Source: Acidobacteriota bacterium (GTDB taxonomy: Bacteria > Acidobacteriota > Blastocatellia > RBC074). From it: a stretch of DNA of 64,000 nucleotides. Shown here piece after piece: positions 27,682 through 37,441 of this stretch. The DNA is taken from assembly GCA_016196035.1 (NCBI GenBank), contig JACPYM010000006.1, forward strand, positions 1 through 64,000, read 5' to 3'. Both the position numbers and the translations under genes were made by a program. Numbering within the stretch: position 1 is the first letter of the stretch; the number at the start of each line of letters is the position of its first letter. The notes beneath the pieces were generated by a model, which saw only the letters and a list, made by a program, of their open reading frames with translations, ran no database searches and was not told the DNA's origin.

Positions 27682-29688
27682 ATGCCAGCCTATTACCGAG
27701 CATCATTGATTGAATTTCTTGCGGACGATCCTAGAAGAATTCTTGGGACGCTGGCTACTGAAAGCGCCAAAACTGGCTTTACTGATCTAAAGCAAAGACA
27801 AACTGGAGCCTGGCAGAAACAGATTGAGGTTCTGAAAGTCACGTGCTCTTTGCTAGAAAACCAATTCACAGATTGCGCAAGTTGGGGGCTATTGCTTGAA
27901 TATCCGATCCCGCGAAGGCAAAAGCGAATTGACGCTGTCTTGCTCGCACGCAATATCATCTTCTGCCTTGAGTTTAAGACCGAAAATAAAATTTATAGTA
28001 GCCATTTGAAACGACAGGTCGAAGACTATGCGCTCGACCTGCGAGACTTTCATGAGGAAAGCTGTAACAGGCCAATTATTCCAGTCGCCGTTGCGCTGGG
28101 TGCGCCACCATCCGAAGTCAATAGTTCGCCTGCAACCAGTGATTTGGTACGACCGGTCATTCTTGCTGGAGCATCTGATCTCGCAAGCCGAATCGCTACA
28201 GTATTCATTACAGAAGGCGAGTTACCGGATAAGCCGATTAGCACAATAACGTGGGACTTGTCGTCCTACCACCCCGTTCCCACTATCATTGAGGCAGCAG
28301 AAGCGCTCTTTGCGGGACACAATGTTCGTGAAATCGCTCATTCTCACGCGGGTGCGATCAACCTCACACTAACTTCAGATAAGCTCATTGAAATCATCCA
28401 ACAGGCACAACGTGATAATGCCAAGGTTATTTGTTTTGTCACTGGGGTTCCCGGCGCAGGCAAAACGCTTGCAGGATTGAACGTCGTTCATAATGCAGTA
28501 CTCCGGCAAGATGACCGTCCACCTGGTGTGTTCCTATCTGGCAATGGCCCGCTTGTGAGGATTGTTTCTGCCTCAATTACCCGTGACTTCAAGCAGCGTA
28601 CCCGGATTGGTGGAGCCGAACGAACAATTGGCACATTTGTTCAAAATGTCCATTCGTTTGTTCGAGAGGCGCTGGACAAGCCAGACAAGCCACCAGTCGA
28701 ACACGTTATCGTATTCGACGAAGCCCAACGCGCTTGGGATGCAGTTCATAATAAAAAGAAGACAGGTTCAGAATTATCCGAGCCGGAAACCATACTCTCC
28801 ATTATGGGCAGACACTCTGGCTGGGCAGTCGTAGTAGCCTTAGTTGGCGGAGGACAGGAAATTCACACAGGTGAGGCTGGCTTGGCGGAATGGGGGCGCA
28901 GCCTGCGCGAGCGATTTCCTCATTGGCAAATTGCCGTTTCGCCAAATGCACTTTCAGGAGATACGAGCGTTGCGGGGCAGCAGCTTTTCGCGGACGGTAA
29001 AGGTGGCGCACTCACAATTCACCAGGAACCAGCGCTGCATCTGGAGGTCAATCTTCGCTCTTTTCGGGCGCGCCGACTGTCAGAGTGGGTAGACGCCGTA
29101 CTGAACGGCGATGCTCTCAGGGCGGCAGGAATTGTGGCCGACCTCAGAGATTTTCCGGTGGCAATCACGCGTTCGCTGACGACTGCCCGGACCTGGTTGC
29201 GTAAACGCGCTCGCGGGTTACGGCGCTGTGGCCTTGTTGCAAGCTCCGGAGCTATCCGGCTTCGAGCCGATGGCATTGAGCTTTCATCTGGTTTTCGACA
29301 AGGGAATCGCGATCTCTACGTTCAATGGTTTCTGGCTGATCCTTCTGACGTGCGCTCCTCAAATCAACTCGAAATTGCTGCCTCAGAGTTTGAATGCCAG
29401 GGATTAGAACTTGATTGGGTTGGTCTCTGTTGGGGTGGCGACTTCGCTTTTTCTCTTGCGACAAACGATTGGAATTATCGGCGCTTCACTGGCAATCGTT
29501 GGGGGGAGGTGAATAAAAAGGTAAATCGGCAATATCTACTCAATACCTATAGAGTTTTACTCACCCGTGCTCGTGAAGGAATGGTTATTTGGGTGCCGAC
29601 AGGCGATCACACTGACCAAACCCGCTCACCTGCCCTCTTTGACGAGACTGCTGAATATCTCAAGCAATGCGGTCTCTCTATCATTTAG
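27682..29688 (+). CDS. Nuclease-helicase fusion: PD-(D/E)XK-like N-terminus plus DUF2075 SF1 helicase
   Basis: In this 668-residue protein, residues 70-105 fit a PD-(D/E)XK core (RIDAVL with D84, then LEFKTE with E97 and K99). The rest is a DUF2075 / Schlafen-type superfamily 1 helicase: Walker A GVPGAGKT at 255-262, Walker B VIVFDEAQ with D346 and E347, VVALVGGGQEIHTGE as motif III, and the final YRVLLTRAREGMVIW. Such proteins are found in defence islands. It lies 89 bases after the C-protein gene on the same strand and appears intact. Substrate unknown. Confidence 0.82.
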   Translation: MPAYYRASLIEFLADDPRRILGTLATESAKTGFTDLKQRQTGAWQKQIEVLKVTCSLLENQFTDCASWGLLLEYPIPRRQKRIDAVLLARNIIFCLEFKTENKIYSSHLKRQVEDYALDLRDFHEESCNRPIIPVAVALGAPPSEVNSSPATSDLVRPVILAGASDLASRIATVFITEGELPDKPISTITWDLSSYHPVPTIIEAAEALFAGHNVREIAHSHAGAINLTLTSDKLIEIIQQAQRDNAKVICFVTGVPGAGKTLAGLNVVHNAVLRQDDRPPGVFLSGNGPLVRIVSASITRDFKQRTRIGGAERTIGTFVQNVHSFVREALDKPDKPPVEHVIVFDEAQRAWDAVHNKKKTGSELSEPETILSIMGRHSGWAVVVALVGGGQEIHTGEAGLAEWGRSLRERFPHWQIAVSPNALSGDTSVAGQQLFADGKGGALTIHQEPALHLEVNLRSFRARRLSEWVDAVLNGDALRAAGIVADLRDFPVAITRSLTTARTWLRKRARGLRRCGLVASSGAIRLRADGIELSSGFRQGNRDLYVQWFLADPSDVRSSNQLEIAASEFECQGLELDWVGLCWGGDFAFSLATNDWNYRRFTGNRWGEVNKKVNRQYLLNTYRVLLTRAREGMVIWVPTGDHTDQTRSPALFDETAEYLKQCGLSII

Positions 29689-29942
29689 AGCGGCATCCAA
29701 ATGTCGTTTTCCTGATACTTGATTTCGACGCATCCCACACATCCCCGGCCAAAGTCATCAAGTGGAGCAAATGCGCGCTGTGAATCAGCTTCATCGGACA
29801 ACCCCTCGAAGTAGGCTACCCCATCTGCATCATACAGTTGGAAGAGATGCTTGAGCCGAACAACTTTTGACTCGTCATAGTCGCGGCTGGATACGCCCAC
29901 CGTGCCAGGATTCTCAGTAAAGTCCTTGGTGATTTTCCACAT
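29685..29942 (-). CDS. Small hypothetical protein, convergent with the helicase gene
   Basis: This 85-residue protein starts MWKITKDFTENPGTVGVSSR, with VRLKHLFQLYDADGVAYFEG in the middle and an end rich in aromatic and acidic residues. It recalls small uncharacterised proteins seen as single genes in many bacteria; I know no function. The frame continues to 29972, but the ATG at 29942 better matches such proteins. Its stop overlaps the stop of the helicase gene by four bases. Confidence 0.55.
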   Translation of the reverse strand: MWKITKDFTENPGTVGVSSRDYDESKVVRLKHLFQLYDADGVAYFEGLSDEADSQRAFAPLDDFGRGCVGCVEIKYQENDIWMPL

Positions 29943-30031
29943 ATGCTCAAATGAACGCAGCTCACGCTGCATAATGATCTTGCAAAATTATCAACAGTGA
30001 AGGGCCATCAGATGTGACGCCAATATATTGA

Positions 30032-30444
30032 CCCAGTAGTCGCTGCAAGTCACGGATTCAGGGCAAAAACACTTCACCGGAACACAACTACGCAAGACTC
30101 TCTGGGCGTTTGGGCTACGCTATCGCATCCACGCCAAACTACCTGGTAAGCCTGACATTGTCTTCTCGAAGTTAAAAATTGTCATCTTTGTTGATGGCTG
30201 CTTTTGGCACCGATGCCCCGTACATGGCGTTATGCCAAAATCCAACCGGCCATTCTGGAAAGCGAAGCTCAACGGCAATGTAAAACGTGACCGCAAGAAC
30301 GAGAAAGAATTGCTGCGGTTGGGCTGGAACGTTCTGCGATTTTGGGAGCATCAGGTGGAAGATGAGCTTGAGAAAGTAGTGGAAGAGATCAGATCAATTA
30401 TTGCCAGCCAGTCTTTTCAATCGGTACACCTCGGCTCAGACTGA
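30032..30444 (+). pseudogene. vsr: Decayed very-short-patch-repair (Vsr) endonuclease gene
   Basis: Frame one encodes the N-terminal SRIQGKNTSPE block (30050-30082) without a start codon; TGA precedes it at 30029. Two extra bases (CA at 30083-30084) then shift the frame to QLRKTLWAFGLRYRIHAKLP, GKPDIVFSKLKIVIFVDGCF and WHRCPVHG, ending with RPFWKAKLNGNVKRD and the stop before 30445. The block VDGCFWHxCPxH is the Vsr active-site signature. Vsr nicks T:G mismatches beside cytosine methylases, so an ancestral methylase is implied but absent here. Confidence 0.8.
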
Positions 30445-30518
30445 CAGGAATGGTCAGGCCGCTTTTCGTTCGTGTGAATTGATAGCGATAGAGAAAATCC
30501 AATTGATGCATAGGCTGT

Positions 30519-30911
30519 TTATTCGATGGCCGTCAAATCATCGGCGTGTTCAACGCGAGTTACCAAGGTCCCGGAAATGCCTGCTGCTTTGAGTGCCGCA
30601 TAAACGTCCTTGGCGCTGTCGCCAAAAGTGATTAATCGGTCGCCATCTAGCGCGACCCACTGGCCAGCATATTCGTGCTGATGTTGCGCCAGCCAAGTGC
30701 GTTCCTGTTCCCATTTCGCCGCAAATTCAGCCGGTGGAATGGCGGGCAAAGAAGCCAGATCAAGCTGGCGCTCCCGTTCGACTGGGGCATCCTCGGCCAG
30801 CATCGTGCGCAACTGTTGCCGCTGTTCGCCGGGCAACCGCCGGATGATTTGGCGAAGGGTTTCCAACGTCAACCCATTGGCATCCGGTTGATTGGCAGTG
30901 ATATTCGACAT
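30519..30911 (-). CDS. DUF5678-like small protein
   Basis: This 130-residue protein has an N-terminal helical part (TLETLRQIIRRLPGEQRQQL) followed by the segment WLAQHQHEYAGQWVALDGDR and then LITFGDSAKDVYAALKAAG, which fits DUF5678, a small alpha/beta domain often in toxin-antitoxin-like settings. The ATG at 30911 follows AAGGAG. No partner gene with the expected size adjoins it. Role unknown. Confidence 0.7.
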   Translation of the reverse strand: MSNITANQPDANGLTLETLRQIIRRLPGEQRQQLRTMLAEDAPVERERQLDLASLPAIPPAEFAAKWEQERTWLAQHQHEYAGQWVALDGDRLITFGDSAKDVYAALKAAGISGTLVTRVEHADDLTAIE

Positions 30912-30960
30912 GGCTTTCTCCTTTTCTCAGAGTCGGTTTCCAGGCGCGGCGATTGTAAGC

Positions 30961-31857
30961 TCAACCAACGCCCAACGCCACCCGCACCGTATTCGCATGC
31001 GCTTCCACCGTGTCGTGAATGTCTTTGGCATAACCGCCACCCATCGTCGTGGCCACCGGCAAGCCCAAAGCTCGGCACTGTCCCAACACGTATTCATCGC
31101 GCTGCCGCAAGCCCGCCAGCGTCAGTTTCAACTTGCCCAAGCGGTCGCCTGCAAAGGGATCAACTCCGGCTTGATAAAAGACCAGATTGGGCTGGAACTC
31201 GCGCAGCAAGGCGGGAATATATTCGGCCAGCAGGCGCAGGTATTCGTCATCGGTGACGCCATCGGGCAGGGCGAGGTCGAGTTTGCTGCGCTCTTTGCGC
31301 AAGGGGAAGTTTTTGTCGCCGTGGATCGAGAAGGTAAAGACAGCCGGGTCGTCGGCAAAGATGGCCGCCGTGCCGTTGCCCTGGTGCACGTCGCAATCAA
31401 TGATGGCGATGCGGCGCGCCAGGCCGTCGCGTTGCAGCACGCGGGTGGCTATGGCGATGTCGTTGAGCACGCAATAGCCTTCGCCGTGGTCGGGGAAGGC
31501 GTGATGTGTGCCGCCCGCCAGATTTGAGGCTACGCCATCACGCAGGGCGTTTTTGGCGGCGAGGATTGTGCCCTGCACTGCCGCCCGCGAACGGCGCACC
31601 AAACCAGTTGACCAGGGGAAGCCGATGCGGCGCACTTCTGCCGCCGTCAATTCACCGCGCACACAGCGCAGCCAATAATCCGCCGTATGCACCAGCAGAA
31701 TGTCTTCGTCGGCAGCGGGCGGTGGCTCGATCAGATGCCAATGCGTGATCGCGCCTTCGGCCAGCAGCCGATCCCGCACCAGCCGGTATTTGGGCATCGG
31801 GAAGGGATGCGTCGGGGGCAGCGGCACCATATAGCGGTCGGAGTAGCAGAGTTTCAT
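30961..31857 (-). CDS. HDAC-like (AcuC/acetylpolyamine amidohydrolase class) deacetylase
   Basis: This 298-residue protein has the zinc-deacetylase signatures: GGTHHAFPDHGEGYCVLNDI (catalytic His pair), IIDCDVHQGNGTAAIF (Zn ligands D and H), YQAGVDPFAGDRLG and TMGGGY. Bacterial members remove acetyl groups from acetoin-related enzymes, lysines or polyamines; the substrate is not evident. I chose the ATG at 31857 (MKLCYSDRY). A start at 31878 would add seven residues that are translated heptanucleotide repeat. Confidence 0.9.
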   Translation of the reverse strand: MKLCYSDRYMVPLPPTHPFPMPKYRLVRDRLLAEGAITHWHLIEPPPAADEDILLVHTADYWLRCVRGELTAAEVRRIGFPWSTGLVRRSRAAVQGTILAAKNALRDGVASNLAGGTHHAFPDHGEGYCVLNDIAIATRVLQRDGLARRIAIIDCDVHQGNGTAAIFADDPAVFTFSIHGDKNFPLRKERSKLDLALPDGVTDDEYLRLLAEYIPALLREFQPNLVFYQAGVDPFAGDRLGKLKLTLAGLRQRDEYVLGQCRALGLPVATTMGGGYAKDIHDTVEAHANTVRVALGVG

Positions 31858-31938
31858 TTTCCATTTGTCATTCGCCATTTGTCATTGGCCTGTTCTGCGC
31901 GATAGCAAATGACAGATGCCAAATAACAAATGGAAAAT
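31856..31938. repeat. Heptanucleotide repeat arranged as an imperfect hairpin
   Basis: Units CATTTGT, CATTCGC, CATTTGT, CATT on the left (about 31862-31887) face inverted AAATGACAGATGCC and AAATAACAAATGG units on the right (31907-31934). The array fills the entire 80-base gap between two minus-strand genes and touches the start of the deacetylase gene. Confidence 0.75.
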
Positions 31939-32327
31939 CAGTCTTTAATCGGAATCGGTTTGCGTGTCTGCGGGTCCACGGCGACATACACAGCTTCGGC
32001 TTCCATCACGCGGACGATGCAATCGCTGTCGTGGTAACGCATGGCTTCGACGATGAGACCGACGGTGACAGAACTCGTGCCGACTTTGAGCGTGCGGGTA
32101 TAAAAACTGACCACGTCGCCGACGAACACCGGCGCAATGAATTCGATGCCATGCATGGCAACAGTCACAAACAGTTTGTCGGCGTGTTTGCGGGCTTCGG
32201 TGCCACCGGCCTGGTCGAGGTGGCTCAAAATCACGCCGCCAAAAATCGTGCCGCCTGGATTGGTATCGCGCGGCAACATCGAAACCCGAATTGCCAAATT
32301 CCCCAAGGTAGCTTGTTCCATGTGCAT
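31938..32327 (-). CDS. Acyl-CoA thioesterase, YciA-like hotdog fold
   Basis: This 129-residue protein has the single hotdog-fold pattern: [19 protein letters not shown] with the catalytic Asp, then [20 protein letters not shown] and [17 protein letters not shown]. It hydrolyses acyl-CoA in the cytoplasm; chain specificity is unknown. I chose the ATG at 32327, since the 55 residues encoded upstream in the open frame do not resemble the family. Another ATG lies two codons later (32321). Confidence 0.88.
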   Translation of the reverse strand: MHMEQATLGNLAIRVSMLPRDTNPGGTIFGGVILSHLDQAGGTEARKHADKLFVTVAMHGIEFIAPVFVGDVVSFYTRTLKVGTSSVTVGLIVEAMRYHDSDCIVRVMEAEAVYVAVDPQTRKPIPIKD

Positions 32328-32734
<407 letters not shown>

Positions 32735-32768
32735 AAGGAGAGGATTCAAACCCTCTCCTTATTTTTTT
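32735..32768 (+). terminator. Rho-independent terminator on the plus strand
   Basis: AAGGAGAGG and CCTCTCCTT form a 9-bp stem around ATTCAAAC, followed by ATTTTTTT. The T run lies on the plus strand, while both neighbouring genes are on the minus strand. Confidence 0.75.
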
Positions 32769-32770
32769 GC

Positions 32771-33196
32771 TCATAGTTGCGAGAGGTGGGTGTAGTTGAG
32801 CGTGATCAAGGCGCGTTTAACAGCGGCGACTGCCGCATCAAACTGGGCGTCATGCACCAGCACGGCGTCTGTGCGATAGGTCGAGATGCTCAGGATACTA
32901 ATGCCCGCGTCGGCCAAGGCCCGGCTAATCTCAGCAATAAAGCCCACCACTGAAAAATCCAGCACCGTATCGAAGCGAATCATACGTCGGTCGAGTTCGA
33001 CTTGGGCTTGCGGAAAATGCGGAGCAAGTTGTTGCCAATAGACCTGGGCAACAATGAAGGTAACCTCTTCCTTGTCCCGCGTGACAGAAACGAAGCCTTC
33101 GGCCTCGCGGGCAGCATCGAGGACCTCGCGGTATTGCGCCAAGGGAATGCTGGCGACGGCGTAACGGATTTCGGGTGTGTAAAGTTGAATTGCCAT
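32771..33196 (-). CDS. ACT-domain protein
   Basis: This 141-residue protein has two ACT-like halves; the second shows [20 protein letters not shown] and then [19 protein letters not shown], the ligand-binding turn of CASTOR-like ACT proteins. These proteins usually sense amino acids. No enzyme domain is attached. It lies 24 bases downstream of the cyclase gene on the same strand. The ligand is unknown. Confidence 0.8.
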   Translation of the reverse strand: MAIQLYTPEIRYAVASIPLAQYREVLDAAREAEGFVSVTRDKEEVTFIVAQVYWQQLAPHFPQAQVELDRRMIRFDTVLDFSVVGFIAEISRALADAGISILSISTYRTDAVLVHDAQFDAAVAAVKRALITLNYTHLSQL

Positions 33197-33220
33197 GCTT
33201 TTCTCGTCTGCAAGAGCAGA

Positions 33221-33883
33221 TCAAACTGAAATCACTGCATAGGCGCGTACCGGGAATGTGCCGACCCCGCGAAATTTGACGGGCACACAGTGAAAGCGAA
33301 AGCCCGCTGCTGGCAGATGCACCAGTTTACAAAGATGTTCGACCACCGGAATGCCCGCGCCCAGCAACAGCGTATGCGCCGGGCGTGTGCCATCGGCTTT
33401 GTCGTCAATGTTCAACGCATCAATGCCGACCAGCGCAGGGTTTTGATCAGCCAGCCATTCAGCGGCAAAGCGATTCACAAAGGGCGCGTCCTGGCCGTAT
33501 TGCGGCGTGCGCCAGTGGCGATCCCAATCCGTGCGAATCAAGATAGCTTTGCCGCGCACATCGAAAGGTTCAAACAAGCCAACGCCTAATTCCCTGCTCG
33601 CGCGCGTGGCGTCAATCAATAGCCCCTCGACATCGGCCAGCCGTTCCAAAGGTAAAGTGCTCAAATCGCCGCCCTCGGCGAAGCGGTGAAAGGGCGCATC
33701 AAGATACGTGCCCGTATTGGCAACCATCTCGATGCGCCCGATCTGAAAGGTCGTGCCCTCGGCGTAATGCGCCGCTGATGCCTCACGGCTCAGATAATCA
33801 GTTACCACCGGCGCAGGCAGGCCGGGGTACGTGACGAGGCCGCTTTCGACCTCGTGGCTGACATCAATAAGCCTATTCGCCAT
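33221..33883 (-). CDS. Cyclase-family protein (kynurenine formamidase-like) with altered metal motif
   Basis: This 220-residue protein fits the cyclase/KynB fold (RLIDVSHEVESGLVTYPGLP; GDLSTLPLERLADVEGLLID; LLLGAGIPVVEHLC). The family metal motif HxGTHxDxPxH reads N56-TGT-Y60-L-D62-AP-F-H66 here: two metal-binding His are replaced by Asn and Tyr, while the Asp and last His remain. Activity may therefore differ from formamide or lactone hydrolysis. It starts two bases after the stop of the Xaa-Pro peptidase gene and is probably co-transcribed with it. Confidence 0.82.
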   Translation of the reverse strand: MANRLIDVSHEVESGLVTYPGLPAPVVTDYLSREASAAHYAEGTTFQIGRIEMVANTGTYLDAPFHRFAEGGDLSTLPLERLADVEGLLIDATRASRELGVGLFEPFDVRGKAILIRTDWDRHWRTPQYGQDAPFVNRFAAEWLADQNPALVGIDALNIDDKADGTRPAHTLLLGAGIPVVEHLCKLVHLPAAGFRFHCVPVKFRGVGTFPVRAYAVISV

Positions 33884-33885
33884 CG

Positions 33886-35532
33886 CTACCTAATCGCCAC
33901 CTGGGGCCAACCTGAAGTTTTCAACTCACGGCGCAACTTCGCCATCGTCGCTTCGACGTCTTCCAGTTTGCGCGGGATTCCCGCCGACAGCACGACGGGG
34001 TCGCCATTGGTCACCAGCACGTCGTCTTCGATGCGCACGCCGATGCCTTTGTATTTCTCGAACGCCGGGCGCACGGCCTTGATGAACTTCTCGTTCTCTG
34101 GCGTCTTGGGCAGCACATCCAACGCGTCGGGGCGGATGTAAATGCCCGGCTCGACGGTATAAATCATGCCCGCCGCCAAGGCTTTGCCGCGCACACCCAC
34201 ATCGTGCACGTTCATGCCCAGCCAGTGGCTAGTGCCGTGCATAAACCAAGTGCGGTACTCGCTGCTGTCTTTGGATGTAATCAACCCCAGCCGCAACAAC
34301 CCTTCTTTAACGACTTCGGTTGCGCGTTCGTTGCCGCTGGTGGCCGCTGGGCCGCCGCTCATGAAATTGCCGGGCCGCGCGACTTTGAACGCGGCTTCCT
34401 GCGCTTCATAAACAATGCGGTAAATGTCGGCTTGCGTAGGCGTGAATTTGCCGTTGATCGGCAGCGTGCGCGTGATGTCGGCAGAGTAATGATCGTATTC
34501 CGCCGCGCAATCCATCAGCAGCAACCTGCCATCGTCCAGGCGATCCTGGCTGGTGATGTAATGCAGCGTCGTCGCGTTGTCGCCCGCGCCCACGATGCAG
34601 GGATAGCCCCAGTTGTCGGCGTTGCGGCGGCGATAGGTGTATTCAAACTCGGCCTGCGCTTCGTACTCGTACATCCCCGGTGCGGCCACAGCAAAGACGC
34701 GGAAAAAGGCTTCACCGGAAATGTCCACCGCGTGTTGCATCAGCTTGATCTCCCACGGCGATTTGATCTGGCGCAGCTCGGCAAAAATCGGATTGGCATT
34801 TTTGATCGAAAGGCCCGCGTTGGCGCCGGAGATTGCCTCAGCCATTTCGTGTTCAGCGCGATACTCGCGCAAATCACGGCCCTGCGGCGTCAGCAAATAC
34901 AATTCGCCTTGATTGTTCTTGATTGCATCACTGATGGATTGAAACTCGCTCTGCCATTGCGCGGCCAGCGCGGCTTGCGGCTTTGAGACATTGCCGCGCT
35001 TCGCCAATGCCTGTTCGGCGCGCGGGGCCAGTTGCGCCAGGAAGCCATTGAGCAAGCGGCTGTCCCAAACTTCCTGCACACCGCTGCGGGCGCGGGCTTC
35101 GTCGGTGCTCATCATCCGACCGTGCCAGGTTTCATTGCGCGGGTCGCGTTCGGGCATAAACAGAATTTCGCGCGTTTTGGCCGCACCGGGCAAGAGAACC
35201 AGGGTCGCGCCATCCTGCTTGATGCCGGTCAGGTAATACAGATTGTTTTCCTGCCGGTAGTGGTAATCCACGTCGTTGGTATAAACGCGCGGCTCGGTGC
35301 TGAGCAGCACCATCACGGCCTTGTCGCCCATACGCTTCATCACTTCAGCGCGGCGTTTGCGCAATTCGGTGACGCGGTCAAGCTCGGCGATTTGCGGCGC
35401 GGCGGGCGCCAAGTGCCACAATTCGGCGACGGCATTTTTGACAGCATCGCGGGCCGAAACGTTGAAGAACGAAGCGGTGAGCAGCACCACGGCAATGGCG
35501 CTGAAAAGAAGTGGGCGGCGGTTAAAAATCAT
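33886..35532 (-). CDS. Exported Xaa-Pro aminopeptidase (M24B)
   Basis: This 548-residue protein has a signal peptide ([20 protein letters not shown]) and then an aminopeptidase P N-terminal domain ([30 protein letters not shown]). The pita-bread catalytic domain carries the M24 metal ligands ([51 protein letters not shown]). It removes N-terminal residues before proline, here in the periplasm. The cyclase gene follows by two bases. The ATG at 35532 is preceded by a weak GAGGT. Confidence 0.92.
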   Translation of the reverse strand: MIFNRRPLLFSAIAVVLLTASFFNVSARDAVKNAVAELWHLAPAAPQIAELDRVTELRKRRAEVMKRMGDKAVMVLLSTEPRVYTNDVDYHYRQENNLYYLTGIKQDGATLVLLPGAAKTREILFMPERDPRNETWHGRMMSTDEARARSGVQEVWDSRLLNGFLAQLAPRAEQALAKRGNVSKPQAALAAQWQSEFQSISDAIKNNQGELYLLTPQGRDLREYRAEHEMAEAISGANAGLSIKNANPIFAELRQIKSPWEIKLMQHAVDISGEAFFRVFAVAAPGMYEYEAQAEFEYTYRRRNADNWGYPCIVGAGDNATTLHYITSQDRLDDGRLLLMDCAAEYDHYSADITRTLPINGKFTPTQADIYRIVYEAQEAAFKVARPGNFMSGGPAATSGNERATEVVKEGLLRLGLITSKDSSEYRTWFMHGTSHWLGMNVHDVGVRGKALAAGMIYTVEPGIYIRPDALDVLPKTPENEKFIKAVRPAFEKYKGIGVRIEDDVLVTNGDPVVLSAGIPRKLEDVEATMAKLRRELKTSGWPQVAIR

Positions 35533-35609
35533 AATTCACCTCGAACGAAGAGCGCACGCCACAAGGCGCACACGTAGTTGAATCGAATGCAGGAGACTTG
35601 CGGTTCAGC

Positions 35610-36539
35610 TTATGCAAACTTGATAAAGAGCCATAATAATAACACGTGCAACGCCCAAATCGTTAGCGCGTAGGGCAGTTGGAAGCGGATCACGCCGTAT
35701 TGATCCTTCAAATTCAGCAACGCCGCCGGGACGATGTTGAAATTGGCCGCCATCGGCGTCAGCAACGTCCCGCTCGAACCGGCGGTCAGCGTCAGGATCG
35801 CCGCCAGCGCCGGATTGACGCCCAGCGGCTTGACGATCAGCGGCACCAGCACGCCCGCCGCAATCACCGGGAACGCCGCAAACGAATTGCCCATCACGAT
35901 GGTGAACAGCGCCATCCCCAGGCAATTTGCCAGCACCAGCAAAAATACATTGCCGGCGGGAATCACCTGTTGAATGCCCACAGCAATTAGTTCGCCCACT
36001 TTGGCCGCCGCAAAGATCACGCCCAGCGAACCCAGCAACTGCGGCAGAATGTTGACCGCGCCCATCGCTTCGTTGAGCCGCCGCCCGGCGTCCAGCAAGG
36101 CGCGCGGCCCGCTCTTGGTCAGCCACAACGCCAAGATCATCGCTACTAAGCCGCCAAAGCCCAAACCCACCAGCGCGCCGCGATTGGCGTCGAGTTTCAG
36201 CAAGCGAAACACGACCGCGAACGCCACCGTCACCAACGGAATCGCCAGCACCGGCCAAAAAATACGCGGGCCAATGCTCTGCGCTGGTGCAGTGTTGTCA
36301 GCCGTGCTCTTGCCTACTTGTCCTGCGCCATCCAGCACGACCAATAACAAGACCAACAGTCCCGTCACCCAATGCGGCAATACCCCACCCAACGCGAATA
36401 TCACGCCCAGCACAGCCCAAAACAAAGCGCTGCCAAGGCGATGCGCATGGCGGCGGTCATACAACGTCAGCGCGGCAAAGCTCAACAGCAGCAAGCCCGT
36501 CAGTACATACACCGCTTCCAAACTGAAAAGCTGACTCAT
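35610..36539 (-). CDS. DUF979 membrane subunit of a 5-oxoproline-type transporter
   Basis: This 309-residue protein has about nine membrane helices. The stretch [20 protein letters not shown] and [18 protein letters not shown] is characteristic of DUF979 proteins, which are co-encoded with DUF969 and annotated as subunits of a 5-oxoproline transporter. The ATG at 36539 overlaps the DUF969 stop (ATGA), fixing the start against a longer open frame to 36662. Substrate assignment is from family annotation and is not shown here. Confidence 0.88.
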   Translation of the reverse strand: MSQLFSLEAVYVLTGLLLLSFAALTLYDRRHAHRLGSALFWAVLGVIFALGGVLPHWVTGLLVLLLVVLDGAGQVGKSTADNTAPAQSIGPRIFWPVLAIPLVTVAFAVVFRLLKLDANRGALVGLGFGGLVAMILALWLTKSGPRALLDAGRRLNEAMGAVNILPQLLGSLGVIFAAAKVGELIAVGIQQVIPAGNVFLLVLANCLGMALFTIVMGNSFAAFPVIAAGVLVPLIVKPLGVNPALAAILTLTAGSSGTLLTPMAANFNIVPAALLNLKDQYGVIRFQLPYALTIWALHVLLLWLFIKFA

Positions 36540-37288
36540 CGCTGGCCCTCCGCTGCTTCTTTCAACTGCCGCGCCAGCTTCTTGTCCAGCAGCGCGAATT
36601 GCACCGCACTCAACAACAGCGACGCCGCCACAATTGGCATCGTGTAAAAAACCAGGCTCCACAAACTGACCTCATAGCCCTGGCTTTTCATCACGCCGTA
36701 AACCAGCAACACGCCCGCCTGCACGACCGACAAATTCTGCCCGTAAAAGTTGCCGTAATTCTCGCTCGCCGCCGTCGCCGCCTTGATCGTCTCGCCAACC
36801 GGTTCGGGCAAAGCCTGCTCCGGCAATTCCCCCTTTGCCTGTTGCGCCGCGCCTACCGCCATCGGAAACACCAACGGACGTACAAACGACGGATGTCCGT
36901 TTAGCCGTATGCCCAGCGCGCCCTGCACCACGCGGAAGAGCTGATAAACAAACAGCAAGCGACCGACCGTCGCCGCACTCACCCGCCGAATCAGCGCGGC
37001 GGCTTGCTCTTGCAACCCAAATCTTTCCGACAAGCCAATCGCCGGCAGCGTGATGATAAACAGCGTCATCAGCCGGTTGTCGGCAAACGCCTTGCCCAGC
37101 AGATTGATGATGCCAGTCTGCCCCGCCTTGGTCAGCAGCGGCACGCCTTGCCAGATGCCTTCGCTTGAAAGCAGCGGCAACCCCGCCAGCAAGCCGGTTG
37201 CTAATGCGGCGACAGCGACGACCAGCGTAGTGCGCAGGTGCAGAAGCAGGCCGATGATGACGATCAATACACCAATGAGTTTGAGCAA
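36536..37288 (-). CDS. DUF969 membrane subunit of a 5-oxoproline-type transporter
   Basis: This 250-residue protein with about six helices matches DUF969 ([68 protein letters not shown]). I chose the TTG at 37288 because GGGAGG lies six bases upstream; the open frame extends to 37333 without such a site. The stop overlaps the start of the DUF979 gene, so both subunits are made together. Confidence 0.88.
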   Translation of the reverse strand: MLKLIGVLIVIIGLLLHLRTTLVVAVAALATGLLAGLPLLSSEGIWQGVPLLTKAGQTGIINLLGKAFADNRLMTLFIITLPAIGLSERFGLQEQAAALIRRVSAATVGRLLFVYQLFRVVQGALGIRLNGHPSFVRPLVFPMAVGAAQQAKGELPEQALPEPVGETIKAATAASENYGNFYGQNLSVVQAGVLLVYGVMKSQGYEVSLWSLVFYTMPIVAASLLLSAVQFALLDKKLARQLKEAAEGQR

Positions 37289-37441
37289 GGTGAGCCTCCC
37301 GCAAACAATCTTCCACAAAGAGACACAAAGCACTCCCCTCTTCGCGCTTCTTCGCGTGTCTTAGCAGGAAATATTTTCGTTGCCAATGGTCAAAGCATCA
37401 ACCGAACTTCTGGTTTGATTGGGTGTCATGTGTGGGGCAAC

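Noticed and set aside
32735-32760. tRNA T-arm
   Set aside because: The ATTCAAAC loop resembles a T loop, but the loop has eight bases, there is no acceptor, D or anticodon arm, and a T run follows. It is a terminator.
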